This document shows positions 50,767 through 59,589 of a stretch of DNA of 64,000 nucleotides, one piece after another. Source of the stretch: Microterricola gilva (GTDB taxonomy: Bacteria; Actinomycetota; Actinomycetes; Actinomycetales; Microbacteriaceae); contig NZ_SHLC01000001.1 of NCBI RefSeq assembly GCF_004217495.1, positions 1,984,001-2,048,000 on the forward strand. Direction: 5' to 3'. The translations under genes and the position numbers were made by a program. The stretch's first letter is position 1. The number at the start of each line of letters is the position of its first letter. A model generated the notes under the pieces. It saw only the letters and a program-made list of their open reading frames with translations. It was not told where the DNA came from and did not search any database.

Positions 50767-51717
50767 ATGAAGAAGTTCCTCAGAATCACGCTCAGGACGC
50801 TCGGTGTGATCGTGGCGGTGATCGCACTGGCCCTGGCCACCACGGCGGTCGTGAACGTCACGGCAACGACCGCGGAGGCCGAGCGCATCGAGAGCTACGG
50901 CCAGCTGGTGCCGGTCGACGGCAAGAACATGAACGTGGTGATCAGCGGCGCCGGCGACGAGACGATCGTGCTCCTACCCGGTTTCGGCACCGCGGCGCCC
51001 GCCCTCGATTTCTCGCCGCTGATCACGGAGCTCGCCACCGACTACCGGGTCGTGGCCGTCGAACCGTTCGGATACGGCCTGAGCGATGGCACGGAGAAGG
51101 CACGGACCAGCGAGAACATCGCGAACGAGGTGCACGAGGCGCTGCAGGCCCTCGACATCGACCGCTACGTGCTGATGGGGCACTCGATCGCCGGCATCTA
51201 CGGGCTCGAGTACACGGAGCACTTCCGCGACGAGGTCACCGCCTTCGTCGGCATCGACAGCAGCGTCCCCGATCAGCCGGGAATGGACAAGGAGCTCCCG
51301 CTGGCCGCGATGCAGACCGCGAAGACGCTCGGCCTCATGCGCGTGCTCTATGCGCTCAGCGACCCATACGCCGGCCTGGACTTCGACACGGAGACGGCGG
51401 AGCAGATGACGATGCTCTCGGCCCAGAACTCCCTCTCCACGACCTACGTGAACGAGCTGAAGCACATCGCGGAGAACTTCGCCGCGGCGAGTGCCCGCAC
51501 GTTCCCGCACGACCTGCCCGTGCTGCTCTTCGCCCAGGCGGAGAACCCCGACTTCGCCACGTGGGCGGAGCTGCACGAGGAGCAGGCCGCCAGCGTCGAG
51601 CACGGCGAGGTAGTCTTCCTCGACGGCGACCACTACCTCCACCACACCCTCTCACCCGAGATCGCCGACGACACCGCACGGTTCCTGTCCGCACTGGGCA
51701 GCGCGCCAGCCGCCTAG
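50767..51717 (+). CDS. membrane-anchored alpha/beta hydrolase
   Basis: Predicted serine hydrolase of 316 residues with an N-terminal signal anchor (about 5-35, RTLGVIVAVIALALATTAVV). The oxyanion loop is IVLLPGFGTAAP, the nucleophile Ser is in VLMGHSIAGIYGLEY near residue 139, and the C-terminal His may be the one in DGDHYLHH. The substrate is unknown; similar proteins in actinobacteria are annotated only as alpha/beta hydrolases. AAGGA lies five bases before the ATG at 50767. It follows the hairpins that close the two-component operon, so it is likely to be transcribed alone, though read-through is possible. Confidence 0.82.
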   Translation: MKKFLRITLRTLGVIVAVIALALATTAVVNVTATTAEAERIESYGQLVPVDGKNMNVVISGAGDETIVLLPGFGTAAPALDFSPLITELATDYRVVAVEPFGYGLSDGTEKARTSENIANEVHEALQALDIDRYVLMGHSIAGIYGLEYTEHFRDEVTAFVGIDSSVPDQPGMDKELPLAAMQTAKTLGLMRVLYALSDPYAGLDFDTETAEQMTMLSAQNSLSTTYVNELKHIAENFAAASARTFPHDLPVLLFAQAENPDFATWAELHEEQAASVEHGEVVFLDGDHYLHHTLSPEIADDTARFLSALGSAPAA

Positions 51718-51756
51718 CGTTCTAGACTCGGCAGCACATCGAGGAGGGCATGAGCG

Positions 51757-52677
51757 ATGGCTGATTACGGCAGAGCGGTGGAGTTCGGCATCTTCCCGAC
51801 ACCGGATGCCGCCGCGCTGCCCGAGCTCTTCGCGATGGTTGCCGCCGCCGAACGCGGCGGCCTGGATCTCGTCGGTGTGCAGGATCATCCGTACCAGCGC
51901 CGCTTCGTCGACTCGTTCGTGCTCATGGGCTCGATCCTGGAGCGCACGACGCGCATCCGCGTCTTCCCGGACGTGGCCAACGTCCCACTGCGCACACCCG
52001 CCATGATCGCGAAGGCCGGCGCGAGCCTCGATCTGCTCTCCGGCGGTCGTTTCGAGCTCGGCCTCGGGGCCGGGGCGTTCTGGCCGGCCATCGCCGCGCT
52101 CGGCACGCCGGCCCGCGAGCCGGCCGAGGCCGCCCGGGCGCTGTGCGAGGCCGTCGACATCGTGCGGCTGCTGTGGTCGCCGGAACCCTCCGTCGGCTAC
52201 TCCGGCCAGCACTACCGGCTCGCCGGGACCAAGCCGGGCCCGCAACCGGCACATGACATCGGCATCTGGCTCGGCGTCGGTGGCCCGCGCATGCTCGAAT
52301 TCACCGGGCGCTCCGCTGACGGCTGGGTGCCGTCTGCGTCGTACTTCCCGCCGACGGCCCTGCCGGAGATGCACGCCAGAATCGACGCAGGGGCGCTGGC
52401 GGCCGGGCGGGACCCGGCCGCGATCAAACGGCTCTACAACATCGGAGGAGCCATCACCGATGGTTCCTCCGACGGGGACTTCCACTGGCCGGCAGACCGG
52501 TGGGTGGAGGAGCTGACCGCCCTCGTCGTCGACGTCGGCATGGACACCGTCATCTTCGCCCCGGCCAGGGACACCGTCAGGCAGGTCGAGCGTTTCGCCG
52601 CCGAGATCGTGCCGGGCGTGCGCGAGGCCGTCGGCCGGGAGCGAGCGGCCAGAGCGCGCGGGACGGCGAGCTCGTGA
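51757..52677 (+). CDS. LLM class flavin/F420-dependent oxidoreductase
   Basis: Bacterial luciferase-like TIM-barrel enzyme of 306 residues. Conserved blocks are MVAAAERGGLDLVGVQDHPY near residue 24, RTTRIRVFPDVANVPLRTPA, SLDLLSGGRFELGLGAGAFW, and GIWLGVGGPRMLEFTGRSAD. The GLGAG and the G-V-G-G-P segments bind flavin or F420; many actinobacterial members use F420. Substrate unknown. GAGGAGG lies nine bases before the ATG; an earlier ATG at 51750 reads into a stop after four codons. The last bases overlap the macro-domain gene in a GTGA, so the two are translationally coupled. Confidence 0.88.
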   Translation: MADYGRAVEFGIFPTPDAAALPELFAMVAAAERGGLDLVGVQDHPYQRRFVDSFVLMGSILERTTRIRVFPDVANVPLRTPAMIAKAGASLDLLSGGRFELGLGAGAFWPAIAALGTPAREPAEAARALCEAVDIVRLLWSPEPSVGYSGQHYRLAGTKPGPQPAHDIGIWLGVGGPRMLEFTGRSADGWVPSASYFPPTALPEMHARIDAGALAAGRDPAAIKRLYNIGGAITDGSSDGDFHWPADRWVEELTALVVDVGMDTVIFAPARDTVRQVERFAAEIVPGVREAVGRERAARARGTASS

Positions 52678-53201
52678 CCGCCATCACCGCCGTGCTCGGC
52701 GACATCACGCAGCAGCGCGTCGACGCGATCGTCAATGCGGCGAACACCGCCATGCGCGGAGGCGGAGGCGTCGATGGGGCGATTCACCGCGCCGGCGGAC
52801 CGGCGATCATGCAGGGGTGCATCGAACGGTTCCCCAATGGCCTGGCGACGGGCGATGCCGGCTGGACGAAGGCCGGCGATCTGCCGGCGCGCTGGGTGAT
52901 CCACACCGTCGGGCCGAACTACACGGCCGGGCAGCGCGATCGTTCACTGCTGCAGAGCTGCTACAGCCGGGCACTGCGCATCGCCGACGAGCTCGGCGCC
53001 GCGAGCGTCGCCTTCCCGCTCATCAGCGCCGGCGTGTACGGCTGGCCGCGCGCGGACGCCATCGCCGTGGCCGTTGAGACGATCTCCACGGCGGACACCC
53101 AGGTCGCCGAGGTCCGCATCGTCGCATTCGGCCGCGACAGCCACGACGCCGTGCTGCGGCAGCTGGACAATTGGGGCGGGCAGGGGCGGGGGCGCGGCTA
53201 G
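52674..53201 (+). CDS. macro domain protein (O-acetyl-ADP-ribose deacetylase-like)
   Basis: Single macro domain of 175 residues that should bind ADP-ribose. The diagnostic blocks are all present: VLGDITQQRVDAIVNAANTA, GGGGVDGAIHRAGG, VIHTVGPNY and FPLISAGVYGWP. The Asn in NAAN and the loop GGGGVDGAIH are those that hydrolyse O-acetyl-ADP-ribose or remove ADP-ribose from proteins or nucleic acids in MacroD-type enzymes. The GTG start overlaps the stop of the LLM oxidoreductase gene, an unusual pairing. Its end overlaps the convergent arfB stop. Confidence 0.92.
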   Translation: MTAITAVLGDITQQRVDAIVNAANTAMRGGGGVDGAIHRAGGPAIMQGCIERFPNGLATGDAGWTKAGDLPARWVIHTVGPNYTAGQRDRSLLQSCYSRALRIADELGAASVAFPLISAGVYGWPRADAIAVAVETISTADTQVAEVRIVAFGRDSHDAVLRQLDNWGGQGRGRG

Positions 53202-53620
53202 TCCGCTGAAGGCCGCTGCCGCTGCCGTTTGGTCGCGGACCGCTGCTGCTTGGCGTCCAGCCGGCGGCGGTCGGATCCACGGGTGCGCTTCGTGGCTCGC
53301 CGGGTGGCGGCGTCCGGGGTGAGAGCGTCGGAGACGAGCAGCGCGAGCTTGCGTCTGGCGATCTCGCGGTTGCGCAGCTGCGAACGTTGCTCGGACGCCG
53401 TGACGGTGAGAACGCCGGCGACCAGGCGTCGCCCGAGGCGGTCAAGCAGGCGCTGACGTTGTTGCTCGGACAGCGCAGAGGAGCCGACGAGATCCCACGA
53501 GAGTTCGACGCGGCTGTCTGAGGTGTTGACGTGCTGGCCGCCCGGCCCGGACGAGCGCGAGAACCGCCACGCGAGCTCGGATGCCGGGATGCTGAGCGCG
53601 GGCGACACCTCCAGATCCAT
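53198..53620 (-). CDS. arfB: ArfB-type peptidyl-tRNA hydrolase (ribosome rescue)
   Basis: Release-factor-like protein of 140 residues, formerly YaeJ. It rescues ribosomes stalled on broken messages by hydrolysing the peptidyl-tRNA. The catalytic GGQ is at residues 27-29 (SRSSGPGGQHVNTSDSRVEL), followed by the helical domain (QRSQLRNREIARRKLALLV). The very basic C-terminal tail (RATKRTRGSDRRRLDAKQQR) inserts into the empty mRNA channel in characterised members. There is no codon-recognition domain. It stands alone, ending against the macro-domain gene. Confidence 0.92.
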   Translation of the reverse strand: MDLEVSPALSIPASELAWRFSRSSGPGGQHVNTSDSRVELSWDLVGSSALSEQQRQRLLDRLGRRLVAGVLTVTASEQRSQLRNREIARRKLALLVSDALTPDAATRRATKRTRGSDRRRLDAKQQRSATKRQRQRPSAD

Positions 53621-53663
53621 GACTCAAGAGTCGCACGAGTCGGCGCCGCAGGCATCCATGGCG

Positions 53664-53694
53664 TACAATGCTCGGGTGTGTCGTTCCCGGAACG
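53664..53694 (+). promoter_or_regulatory. promoter and palindromic site before the MFS gene
   Basis: TACAAT (53664-53669) is a good -10. The palindrome CGTTCC-C-GGAACG (53682-53694) follows at about +7 to +19 of the transcript, a place where a repressor would block transcription. No convincing -35 is present. The leader to the ATG would be about 110 bases. Confidence 0.4.
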
Positions 53695-53785
53695 GCACCA
53701 TCTGAGGTGTATCTACCATTCGCTCTCCGGCGAAAACGGCGGCACGAACCGTCGCGCGGCTCGGCCGCACGGGAGGAGAGCAACC

Positions 53786-55132
53786 ATGGCAGAACAGAGC
53801 GCAGAACTCGAGAGCACCGAACTCGAGAGCACCGAACAGGCGGACACGGAGCCGACCCGGCTGATCCACGCCGCAGGCATCTCGTACTTCCCGATCGCAT
53901 TCGTCGCGCGTCTGCCGTTCGCGATGATGGTGGTCGGCGTGCTGACGCTCGTGGTGGCCGCGCGCGGCTCGATCTCGCTCGGTGGCATCACCTCGGCCGC
54001 TGTCGGCCTTGGGACGGCTCTCGTCGGGCCGCTGCTTGGCCTCGCCGTCGACCGTTTCGGTCAGCGCAGCGTCGTCCTCGTCGCCGCCATCGGCAACAGT
54101 CTGGCGCTCCTGGCGTTCGCGTGGGCGGCCTTCGCCCCCGTCCCCGACCTCGTACTGCTCGGCGTCGCCTTCCTCGTCGGTGCAACAGCACCTCAGGTCT
54201 CGCCGCTCTCGCGCAGCCGCCTGGTCGGCATCATCGCGACCCGGCTGCCCCGTGGCATCCGGGCGAAGACGATCAACGGCACGATGGCCTACGAATCGGC
54301 CGCCGATGAGGTGGTCTTCGTGTTCGGGCCCGTGATCGTCGGTCTGCTCGCGACGACGATGAACCCGGCGGCACCGATCATCGGCGCCGCGGTGCTGACC
54401 ATGATCTTCGTGACGGCGTTCGCCTTCCACAAGAGCGCGCGCATCGCACCCGACAACGCCACCGATGCGGTCGCGCCGGCGCCGCTGCGCGCACTCCTGC
54501 GCCCACGGATGCTCGTCGTGCTGCTCGGCGTGCTCGGCATGGGGCTCTTCTTCGGCTCGATGCTCACCTCCCTCACCGCCTTCATGGGCGAGGTCGCGCG
54601 CGCGGAGGAGGCCGGGCTGCTCTACGGGGTGCTCGGCATCGGCTCCGCGATCCTCGCGCTCAGCGTTGCCGCCTTCTCGCCGCGCTTCTCGCTCCGCGCC
54701 CGCTGGCTCGTCTTCGCCGGAGCGCTGACCGCTGGCTCGGCCCTCGCGGCGACCGCCACAACCATCCCCGTCATGCTCATCGCCCTCGCACTCGCCGGCA
54801 TCGGCGTCGGGCCCACCCTCGTGACGGCGTACGCGCTCGTTGCGGCGCGCACCCCGCACGGCCGTTCGGCCACGGCCATGACGATGGCCGGCTCGGCGAT
54901 CATCGTCGGCCAGGCCATCTCCTCGGCCACCGTCGGTCTCATCGCCGAGAACTCCGGCGCACAGCTCGCGCAGCTCGCACCGCTCTGCGCCGCGCTCATC
55001 GTCCTCGCCGCCGGTGTGGCGAACTGGTTCATCACCTCGCGGGCGACGGATGCCGCGACCGCCGGCGTTCCGACAGCCGGTGTCCCGACGCCGGTCCGGC
55101 CGCAGCTCTCGCCCGTCGGCGAGCTCGGCTGA
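53786..55132 (+). CDS. major facilitator superfamily transporter
   Basis: Twelve-helix exporter-like permease of 448 residues. The polar, Glu/Thr-rich N-terminus (AELESTELESTEQADTEPTR, containing a short repeat) is cytoplasmic. The MFS signature between helices 2 and 3 is GPLLGLAVDRFGQRSVVLVA near residue 85. Helix pairs continue to about 425, and the tail is Pro/Ala-rich. It resembles drug or sugar efflux permeases; the substrate cannot be assigned. A strong GGGAGGAGAG precedes the ATG. A promoter-like -10 and a palindrome lie upstream. Confidence 0.88.
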   Translation: MAEQSAELESTELESTEQADTEPTRLIHAAGISYFPIAFVARLPFAMMVVGVLTLVVAARGSISLGGITSAAVGLGTALVGPLLGLAVDRFGQRSVVLVAAIGNSLALLAFAWAAFAPVPDLVLLGVAFLVGATAPQVSPLSRSRLVGIIATRLPRGIRAKTINGTMAYESAADEVVFVFGPVIVGLLATTMNPAAPIIGAAVLTMIFVTAFAFHKSARIAPDNATDAVAPAPLRALLRPRMLVVLLGVLGMGLFFGSMLTSLTAFMGEVARAEEAGLLYGVLGIGSAILALSVAAFSPRFSLRARWLVFAGALTAGSALAATATTIPVMLIALALAGIGVGPTLVTAYALVAARTPHGRSATAMTMAGSAIIVGQAISSATVGLIAENSGAQLAQLAPLCAALIVLAAGVANWFITSRATDAATAGVPTAGVPTPVRPQLSPVGELG

Positions 55133-55151
55133 GCTCACGGCCCAGCCGGGC

Positions 55152-56027
55152 TCACACCGTCGCAGCCTCCCAGTTGGCCGGCATCGTGAGATCCGGCGGC
55201 AGCCGCGTCTCCCGGTCGCCCATGGCGGCGTTGAGTTGCGGCTGCGTGAGGTAGAGCGCCCGCGACAGATCGGCCCCGTCGAGGCGGGCATCGCGGAGGT
55301 CGGCGCCGAGCAGGTCCGCCCCGGCGAGGTCGCTCCCCCGCAGATCTGCGGCGATGAGATACGCGCCGCGGAGGTCCGCCCCGCACAGCTGACGCGCACG
55401 GAGCTTCACACCCATCAGCTGGGCTCCCGGGCACAGCGACGACTCCAGCCGGCCGTCGCCGGACGCCGAGTGGTAAGCCCGCACCTCGGCACTGACCTCA
55501 AGCAGCGCGGCTCGCACCCGGTCGTGGAGGTCCGCGACATCCATCGCCAGCAGATCCTGCACCTCGCCGGCGAGGGCCCCGTCAATGGCAGCGCGCAACC
55601 GGCCGGCCTGCGCGGCGAGGTCGGGGTCCAGCGTGCGGCGCTCGGCCTCGGCGAGGTGCCACAGCGCCTCGTGGAGTTGTCTCGACACCGCGAAGGCTGC
55701 GAACATCTCCTCCTTCGCCTCCGGCTGCTCGCGCCAGTTCCGCCCGGCGAAGAGCTGCTGCGAGACGTGCTGCCCGGCGCCGAAGCAGTCGAACACCGTG
55801 CAGCCGCGGAAGCCGCGCGGGCGCAGGCGGTCGTGGATCGTGCACGAGAAGTCCGCGGCAAGATTCAGGCACGGCGTGCCTGCAGCCTTGTCGACAGCGA
55901 AGTCGGTCGAGCGTGCGAAGCCGAAGGCGGTGCAGCAGAGGGCGAAACAGTTGCCGCAATCCGCGCGCAACGAGCGGCGGTCACGGGCGGGCGACGAGTC
56001 GCCTGGATGAGGTGATGCGGTGTTCAT
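55152..56027 (-). CDS. cysteine-cluster (YkgJ-like) plus pentapeptide-repeat protein
   Basis: A 291-residue protein with two parts. The N-terminal 90 residues hold eight cysteines (24, 27, 31, 32, 53, 62, 76, 81; ADCGNCFALCCTAF, then FRGCTVFDCFG), a layout like the YkgJ-type zinc or iron-sulfur chelating domain. A helical middle follows, and from about 205 come pentapeptide repeats (GADLRGAYLIAADLRGSDLA), which fold as a right-handed helix; some such proteins mimic DNA and shield gyrase. GGAG is nine bases before the ATG. The gene is isolated, convergent with the MFS gene. Role unknown; DNA mimicry is only one possibility. Confidence 0.8.
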   Translation of the reverse strand: MNTASPHPGDSSPARDRRSLRADCGNCFALCCTAFGFARSTDFAVDKAAGTPCLNLAADFSCTIHDRLRPRGFRGCTVFDCFGAGQHVSQQLFAGRNWREQPEAKEEMFAAFAVSRQLHEALWHLAEAERRTLDPDLAAQAGRLRAAIDGALAGEVQDLLAMDVADLHDRVRAALLEVSAEVRAYHSASGDGRLESSLCPGAQLMGVKLRARQLCGADLRGAYLIAADLRGSDLAGADLLGADLRDARLDGADLSRALYLTQPQLNAAMGDRETRLPPDLTMPANWEAATV

Positions 56028-56323
56028 GATGTCTCCAGTGATGAGTTCGATGGTGGGTCGGCGACGGGGAACTCCAGGTGGAGTCCCCTGCGCGGGCGCA
56101 CTGAATCACCGCTCCTCGACTGCGGAGCGAACTGGAATCGCTAAGGCGCTCTGGGTCACAGAGATGTATGAAGAATCACTGGCATCAGGCTAGCGCACGG
56201 CGGCCGCCAGATGGCGGGTCGCTGCACCGCATTCGGCAGCAAACGGCGGATGCCGCGCCGCGCCGTCATCGCGAGGCTGAGAACAGTCGTCACAATGAGG
56301 TGGCGCCGAACGAAGGAGTTCCC
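56028..56323. other. 296-base non-coding gap between divergent genes
   Basis: Separates the pentapeptide-protein gene (leftwards) from an esterase-like gene (rightwards). A hairpin GGGGAACTCCA-GG-TGGAGTCCCC with one bulge lies at 56066-56088. I see no gene, and no promoter pair that I would defend. Confidence 0.4.
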
Positions 56324-57295
56324 ATGACCGACACGCTCACCAGCAGCCGTCCACCGTTCGATCCTGAGCTGGAGGCCGCGCTGTCGGCTCTGGCCGGCAT
56401 GATCCCGCCAACGATCACACGGGAGATGATCGCGCCGATGCGGGAGGCGCCGATGCTGAGCGTCACGGAGGAGATCCTGCTCGAGGCGGGGATCGAGGCA
56501 CGCGACGTGACCATCCCCGGCCACGAGGGCGACGAGATCGTCGTCACCGTGCTGCAGTCGATCGGGCGCACAGGGACCGGCCCCGGCATCTATCACACGC
56601 ACGGCGGCGGCATGATCATCGGTGATCGCTGGACCGGCGCGGCCGCCCTTTTCGACTGGATCGTGCAGTACAACGCGGTCGCGGTCAGCGTCGAGTACCG
56701 CCTTGCGCCGGAGTTCCCCGACCCGTATCCGGTGGAGGACTGCTATGCCGGGCTCGTCTGGACGGCCGAGAATGCCGCGAGCCTCGGCATCGACCCCGAC
56801 CGCCTGCTCATCGTCGGTGGCAGCGCCGGCGGCGGCCTGGCCGCTGGCGTCGCGCTGCTCGCACGCGACCGCAGCGGGCCGGCACTCTGCGGCCAGCTCC
56901 TGATGTACCCGATGATCGATGACCGTGACGAGACCGTCTCGACCGTGCAGATCGACGGCGTCGGCGTGTGGGACCGCGGCAGCAACGTCACCGGCTGGGA
57001 CGCGCTGCTCGGCGACCGCCGCGGCACCGACGCCGTGTCGATCTACGCGGCCCCTGCGCGCGCCCGTGACCTCTCCGGACTGCCCCCTGCGTTCATCGAC
57101 TGCGGCAGCGCCGAGGTCTTCCGCGACGAGGATGTGGCGTACGCGAGCACCATCTGGGCGTGCGGTGGGGAGGCGGAGCTGCACGTCTGGCCCGGCGGCT
57201 TCCACGCCTTCGAGGGCTTCGCCCCGCAGGCCGCTCTGTCGCGGGCGATGATCGCGGCGCGCAACGACTGGGTGCGCCGGATCCTCGGCTCCTGA
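56324..57295 (+). CDS. alpha/beta hydrolase of the hormone-sensitive lipase (HSL) family
   Basis: Cytoplasmic esterase of 323 residues. The oxyanion motif is YHTHGGGMIIGD near residue 90, the nucleophile Ser is in VGGSAGGGLAAGVAL near 166, the acid is likely the Asp in IDCGSAEVFRDED and the His is in WPGGFHAFEGFAP. These features define the HGGG/HSL class, which hydrolyses short-chain esters. GAAGGAG precedes the ATG at 56324; the frame before it contains no conserved sequence. It is followed after 58 bases by a regulator-like gene on the same strand, which may control it. Confidence 0.9.
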   Translation: MTDTLTSSRPPFDPELEAALSALAGMIPPTITREMIAPMREAPMLSVTEEILLEAGIEARDVTIPGHEGDEIVVTVLQSIGRTGTGPGIYHTHGGGMIIGDRWTGAAALFDWIVQYNAVAVSVEYRLAPEFPDPYPVEDCYAGLVWTAENAASLGIDPDRLLIVGGSAGGGLAAGVALLARDRSGPALCGQLLMYPMIDDRDETVSTVQIDGVGVWDRGSNVTGWDALLGDRRGTDAVSIYAAPARARDLSGLPPAFIDCGSAEVFRDEDVAYASTIWACGGEAELHVWPGGFHAFEGFAPQAALSRAMIAARNDWVRRILGS

Positions 57296-57353
57296 GCGAC
57301 AGGTCTTCGCGCCCAAACGCCTAGGATGGGCGCGAAGACGCATCGGAGTGGAC

Positions 57354-58331
57354 ATGCAGGAACTGTTGGGCAGGCTCACCTCGCTCGATCCGGACGCGAG
57401 CGCAAGCCTCAAGGTGATCGCCTATTTCGACGCGCTCGTCGCCGGCGACGTGCGGGTCGAGGCCCTCGTGCGCGCTGCCGCGCTGCTGAGCGGCACGGTG
57501 GCCGGGGTGGAATCGCCCCAACAGTGCCTGCGTGTGGCACCGGACGGAGGCCCGGCCGCGGATGCCGGCAGCTCAGCGGGGTGGCCGGGCGTGAACGTCT
57601 CGCCGGACGAACGCGTGTGGATCGAGCGCAGCGGGCACGCCCATGCGAACGACGCGATGGTGCTTGAACGCTTCGCGCTCGCCGTCGGGGTGTTGCGCAC
57701 CAGGCGGCGCAGCGTCACCGATGACCCGGTGCAGCTCGTGATCGATGTCACACGTTCGGAGCAGGAGCGCGCGGCAGCGGCGACACGGCTGCGGCTCGGC
57801 AACGGCCAGCTGCGCGTGGTCGCAACACCGCCGGCCGTGCACCCAACGGGGCCGAGCACGCTCATCGCGACCGCTCACGGCGTCGTGCGGGCGACCATCG
57901 TCGCCGGCACGGACTCGATGGCCGACCACGCTCCGGCCGGAATCGGCGGGCCGGGCGACACGATGCGGCTGCCGGCATCGTGGTCTGATGCGCTGCTTGC
58001 GCTGCGCCTCACCGACGCTGACCACCCACGCGTCGACGCGGCGGTTCTGGGCGTGCTGCTGCCTGCGGTGCGCGCCATCGAGTCTGAGGCGAGCCGGCAT
58101 CCGGATGTCGCCACTCTGTCGACTCTCGATGTGCGCTCGGCGCACACACTCGCTGTGTTGGTCGAAGCCGACAGCGTCCGGGCCGCCGCCGGCGCGCTGG
58201 GGATGCACCATTCCTCGCTGCAGGCGCGCCACGAGGCGCTCGGCCGGGAGCTCGGCTACGACCCGCGCAGCCCGCTCGGTCGCGCGCGCTACCAGCTCGC
58301 GGCGCTGCTGCTGCGACTCGACCGGCACTGA
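57354..58331 (+). CDS. PucR-type helix-turn-helix regulator
   Basis: A 325-residue protein. The C-terminal 70 residues form a helix-turn-helix of the PucR kind (LDVRSAHTLAVLVEADSVRA, AAGALGMHHSSLQARHEALG, LGRARYQLAALLLRLD). The preceding part (about 1-250) is Ala-rich, without a recognised sensor domain. PucR proteins usually activate catabolic or transport genes. CGGAG lies five bases before the ATG at 57354, which I favour over the GTG two codons earlier. It follows the HSL-type esterase gene on the same strand, suggesting a functional link. Confidence 0.7.
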   Translation: MQELLGRLTSLDPDASASLKVIAYFDALVAGDVRVEALVRAAALLSGTVAGVESPQQCLRVAPDGGPAADAGSSAGWPGVNVSPDERVWIERSGHAHANDAMVLERFALAVGVLRTRRRSVTDDPVQLVIDVTRSEQERAAAATRLRLGNGQLRVVATPPAVHPTGPSTLIATAHGVVRATIVAGTDSMADHAPAGIGGPGDTMRLPASWSDALLALRLTDADHPRVDAAVLGVLLPAVRAIESEASRHPDVATLSTLDVRSAHTLAVLVEADSVRAAAGALGMHHSSLQARHEALGRELGYDPRSPLGRARYQLAALLLRLDRH

Positions 58332-58358
58332 GCACCACGGCGGAGCACGTACCCTCTG

Positions 58359-59543
58359 ATGGGGGCCGATTCTCTGCGCCCCGCGAAGGGGGCGCTGCGC
58401 ATGCAGACGACGACGGGGCTCGAGCAGAGCCTGAACACCGATGCGCTGACGCGGCGGGTCAGGCGGCGCGATGTGAAGAGATTCTTCCGCGCCTTCTCCT
58501 CCGAGCACCCGGCGGTCGGCAGTCGCCTCGAACCCGCGCAGCGCTTCGCCTGGGGTGTCGTGGTCGTGATCATTGTCATCGGCCTGTTCGCGATGGCGTT
58601 CGGCGTGACTCGGGAGATCGCGCAGGGCGCCCCGGACATGGTCTCCCAGTTGATCGGGATGTGCGCCGTCGGCGGTCTGATGCTCGTCGCCGCCATCGTG
58701 ATCGTCTGGGTCCTCGTTCGCGTGACGGTGCGCCGCGGCACCCCGAAGCGCCACTATCGGCTGGCGCACTTCGCGGCCGACAACGGCCTGAGCTACGAGC
58801 CGGGCCCCACCGAGGGAGACCACGTCACACCGTGGGCCGATCGGGGCCAGCTCACCCTCAGCCGCGTCATCCGCCCCTCCTCGGAGCGAGCGGTCGAATT
58901 CGCGAACTACCGGCTCAGGTACGGCCCGGCGGGAAGCCAGGACACCCAGTTCGGCGGCTACTGCGCGGTGCGGCTCGCGACGCCGCTTCCGCACATCGTC
59001 GTGCTCGCACAGGGCGGCGCACCTCGCGCGCTGACCGGGCTCGCCGTGCCTGCAAGCGCGCAGAGGCTCTCGCTCGAGGGTGACTTCGACGAACACTTCT
59101 CGCTCTACTGCCCAGAGGGCTACGAGCGTGACGCGCTCTACCTGTTCACGCCCGACGTGATGGCGCGCCTCATCGACGACGTCCACGGTTTCGACATCGA
59201 GATCATCGACGACTGGCTGTTCCTCGTCAACAACACCGAGGTCGTCACCCTCGATCCGGCTGATTGGGTCGGGCTGATGGATGCCGTGGCGGCTCTCGGG
59301 GCGAAACTCGAGCGCTGGGAACGCTGGCGCGACGACCGCATCGATCAGCCGGAGCGCGTGCCAGCGTCGTCGCCGCAGCAGAGCGCGCTCTGGCCGGCAG
59401 CGGCGGGCGCGGGCGTCGTCGCAAAACCCGGTCAGCGACTGCGTCGCGGAAAGCTCCGTGGCTTCCTCATCTGGTTCCTGCCGATGGCGGTCTTGCTCGC
59501 CGCGGGCATCATCTCCCAGGCGCTCCAGGCGCAGGGCGGCTGA
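58359..59543 (+). CDS. membrane protein of unknown function
   Basis: A 394-residue protein that I cannot place. The N-terminal 65 residues are charged, two hydrophobic helices follow (about 67-85 and 100-123, WGVVVVIIVIGLFAMAFGV and GLMLVAAIVIVWVLVRV), then a large soluble domain (130-330) with FEHFSLYCPEGYERDALYLF-like sequence near 250 and a final helix (about 370-390, FLIWFLPMAVLLAAGIISQA). The soluble domain resembles a DUF3137-type region by pattern only. The start may be the ATG at 58359 or that at 58401; neither has a good ribosome binding site. Confidence 0.65.
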   Translation: MGADSLRPAKGALRMQTTTGLEQSLNTDALTRRVRRRDVKRFFRAFSSEHPAVGSRLEPAQRFAWGVVVVIIVIGLFAMAFGVTREIAQGAPDMVSQLIGMCAVGGLMLVAAIVIVWVLVRVTVRRGTPKRHYRLAHFAADNGLSYEPGPTEGDHVTPWADRGQLTLSRVIRPSSERAVEFANYRLRYGPAGSQDTQFGGYCAVRLATPLPHIVVLAQGGAPRALTGLAVPASAQRLSLEGDFDEHFSLYCPEGYERDALYLFTPDVMARLIDDVHGFDIEIIDDWLFLVNNTEVVTLDPADWVGLMDAVAALGAKLERWERWRDDRIDQPERVPASSPQQSALWPAAAGAGVVAKPGQRLRRGKLRGFLIWFLPMAVLLAAGIISQALQAQGG

Positions 59544-59589
59544 CCCGTCGTAGGCTGAACTCGACACGAATGCGACGGGGAGGCCTGCT

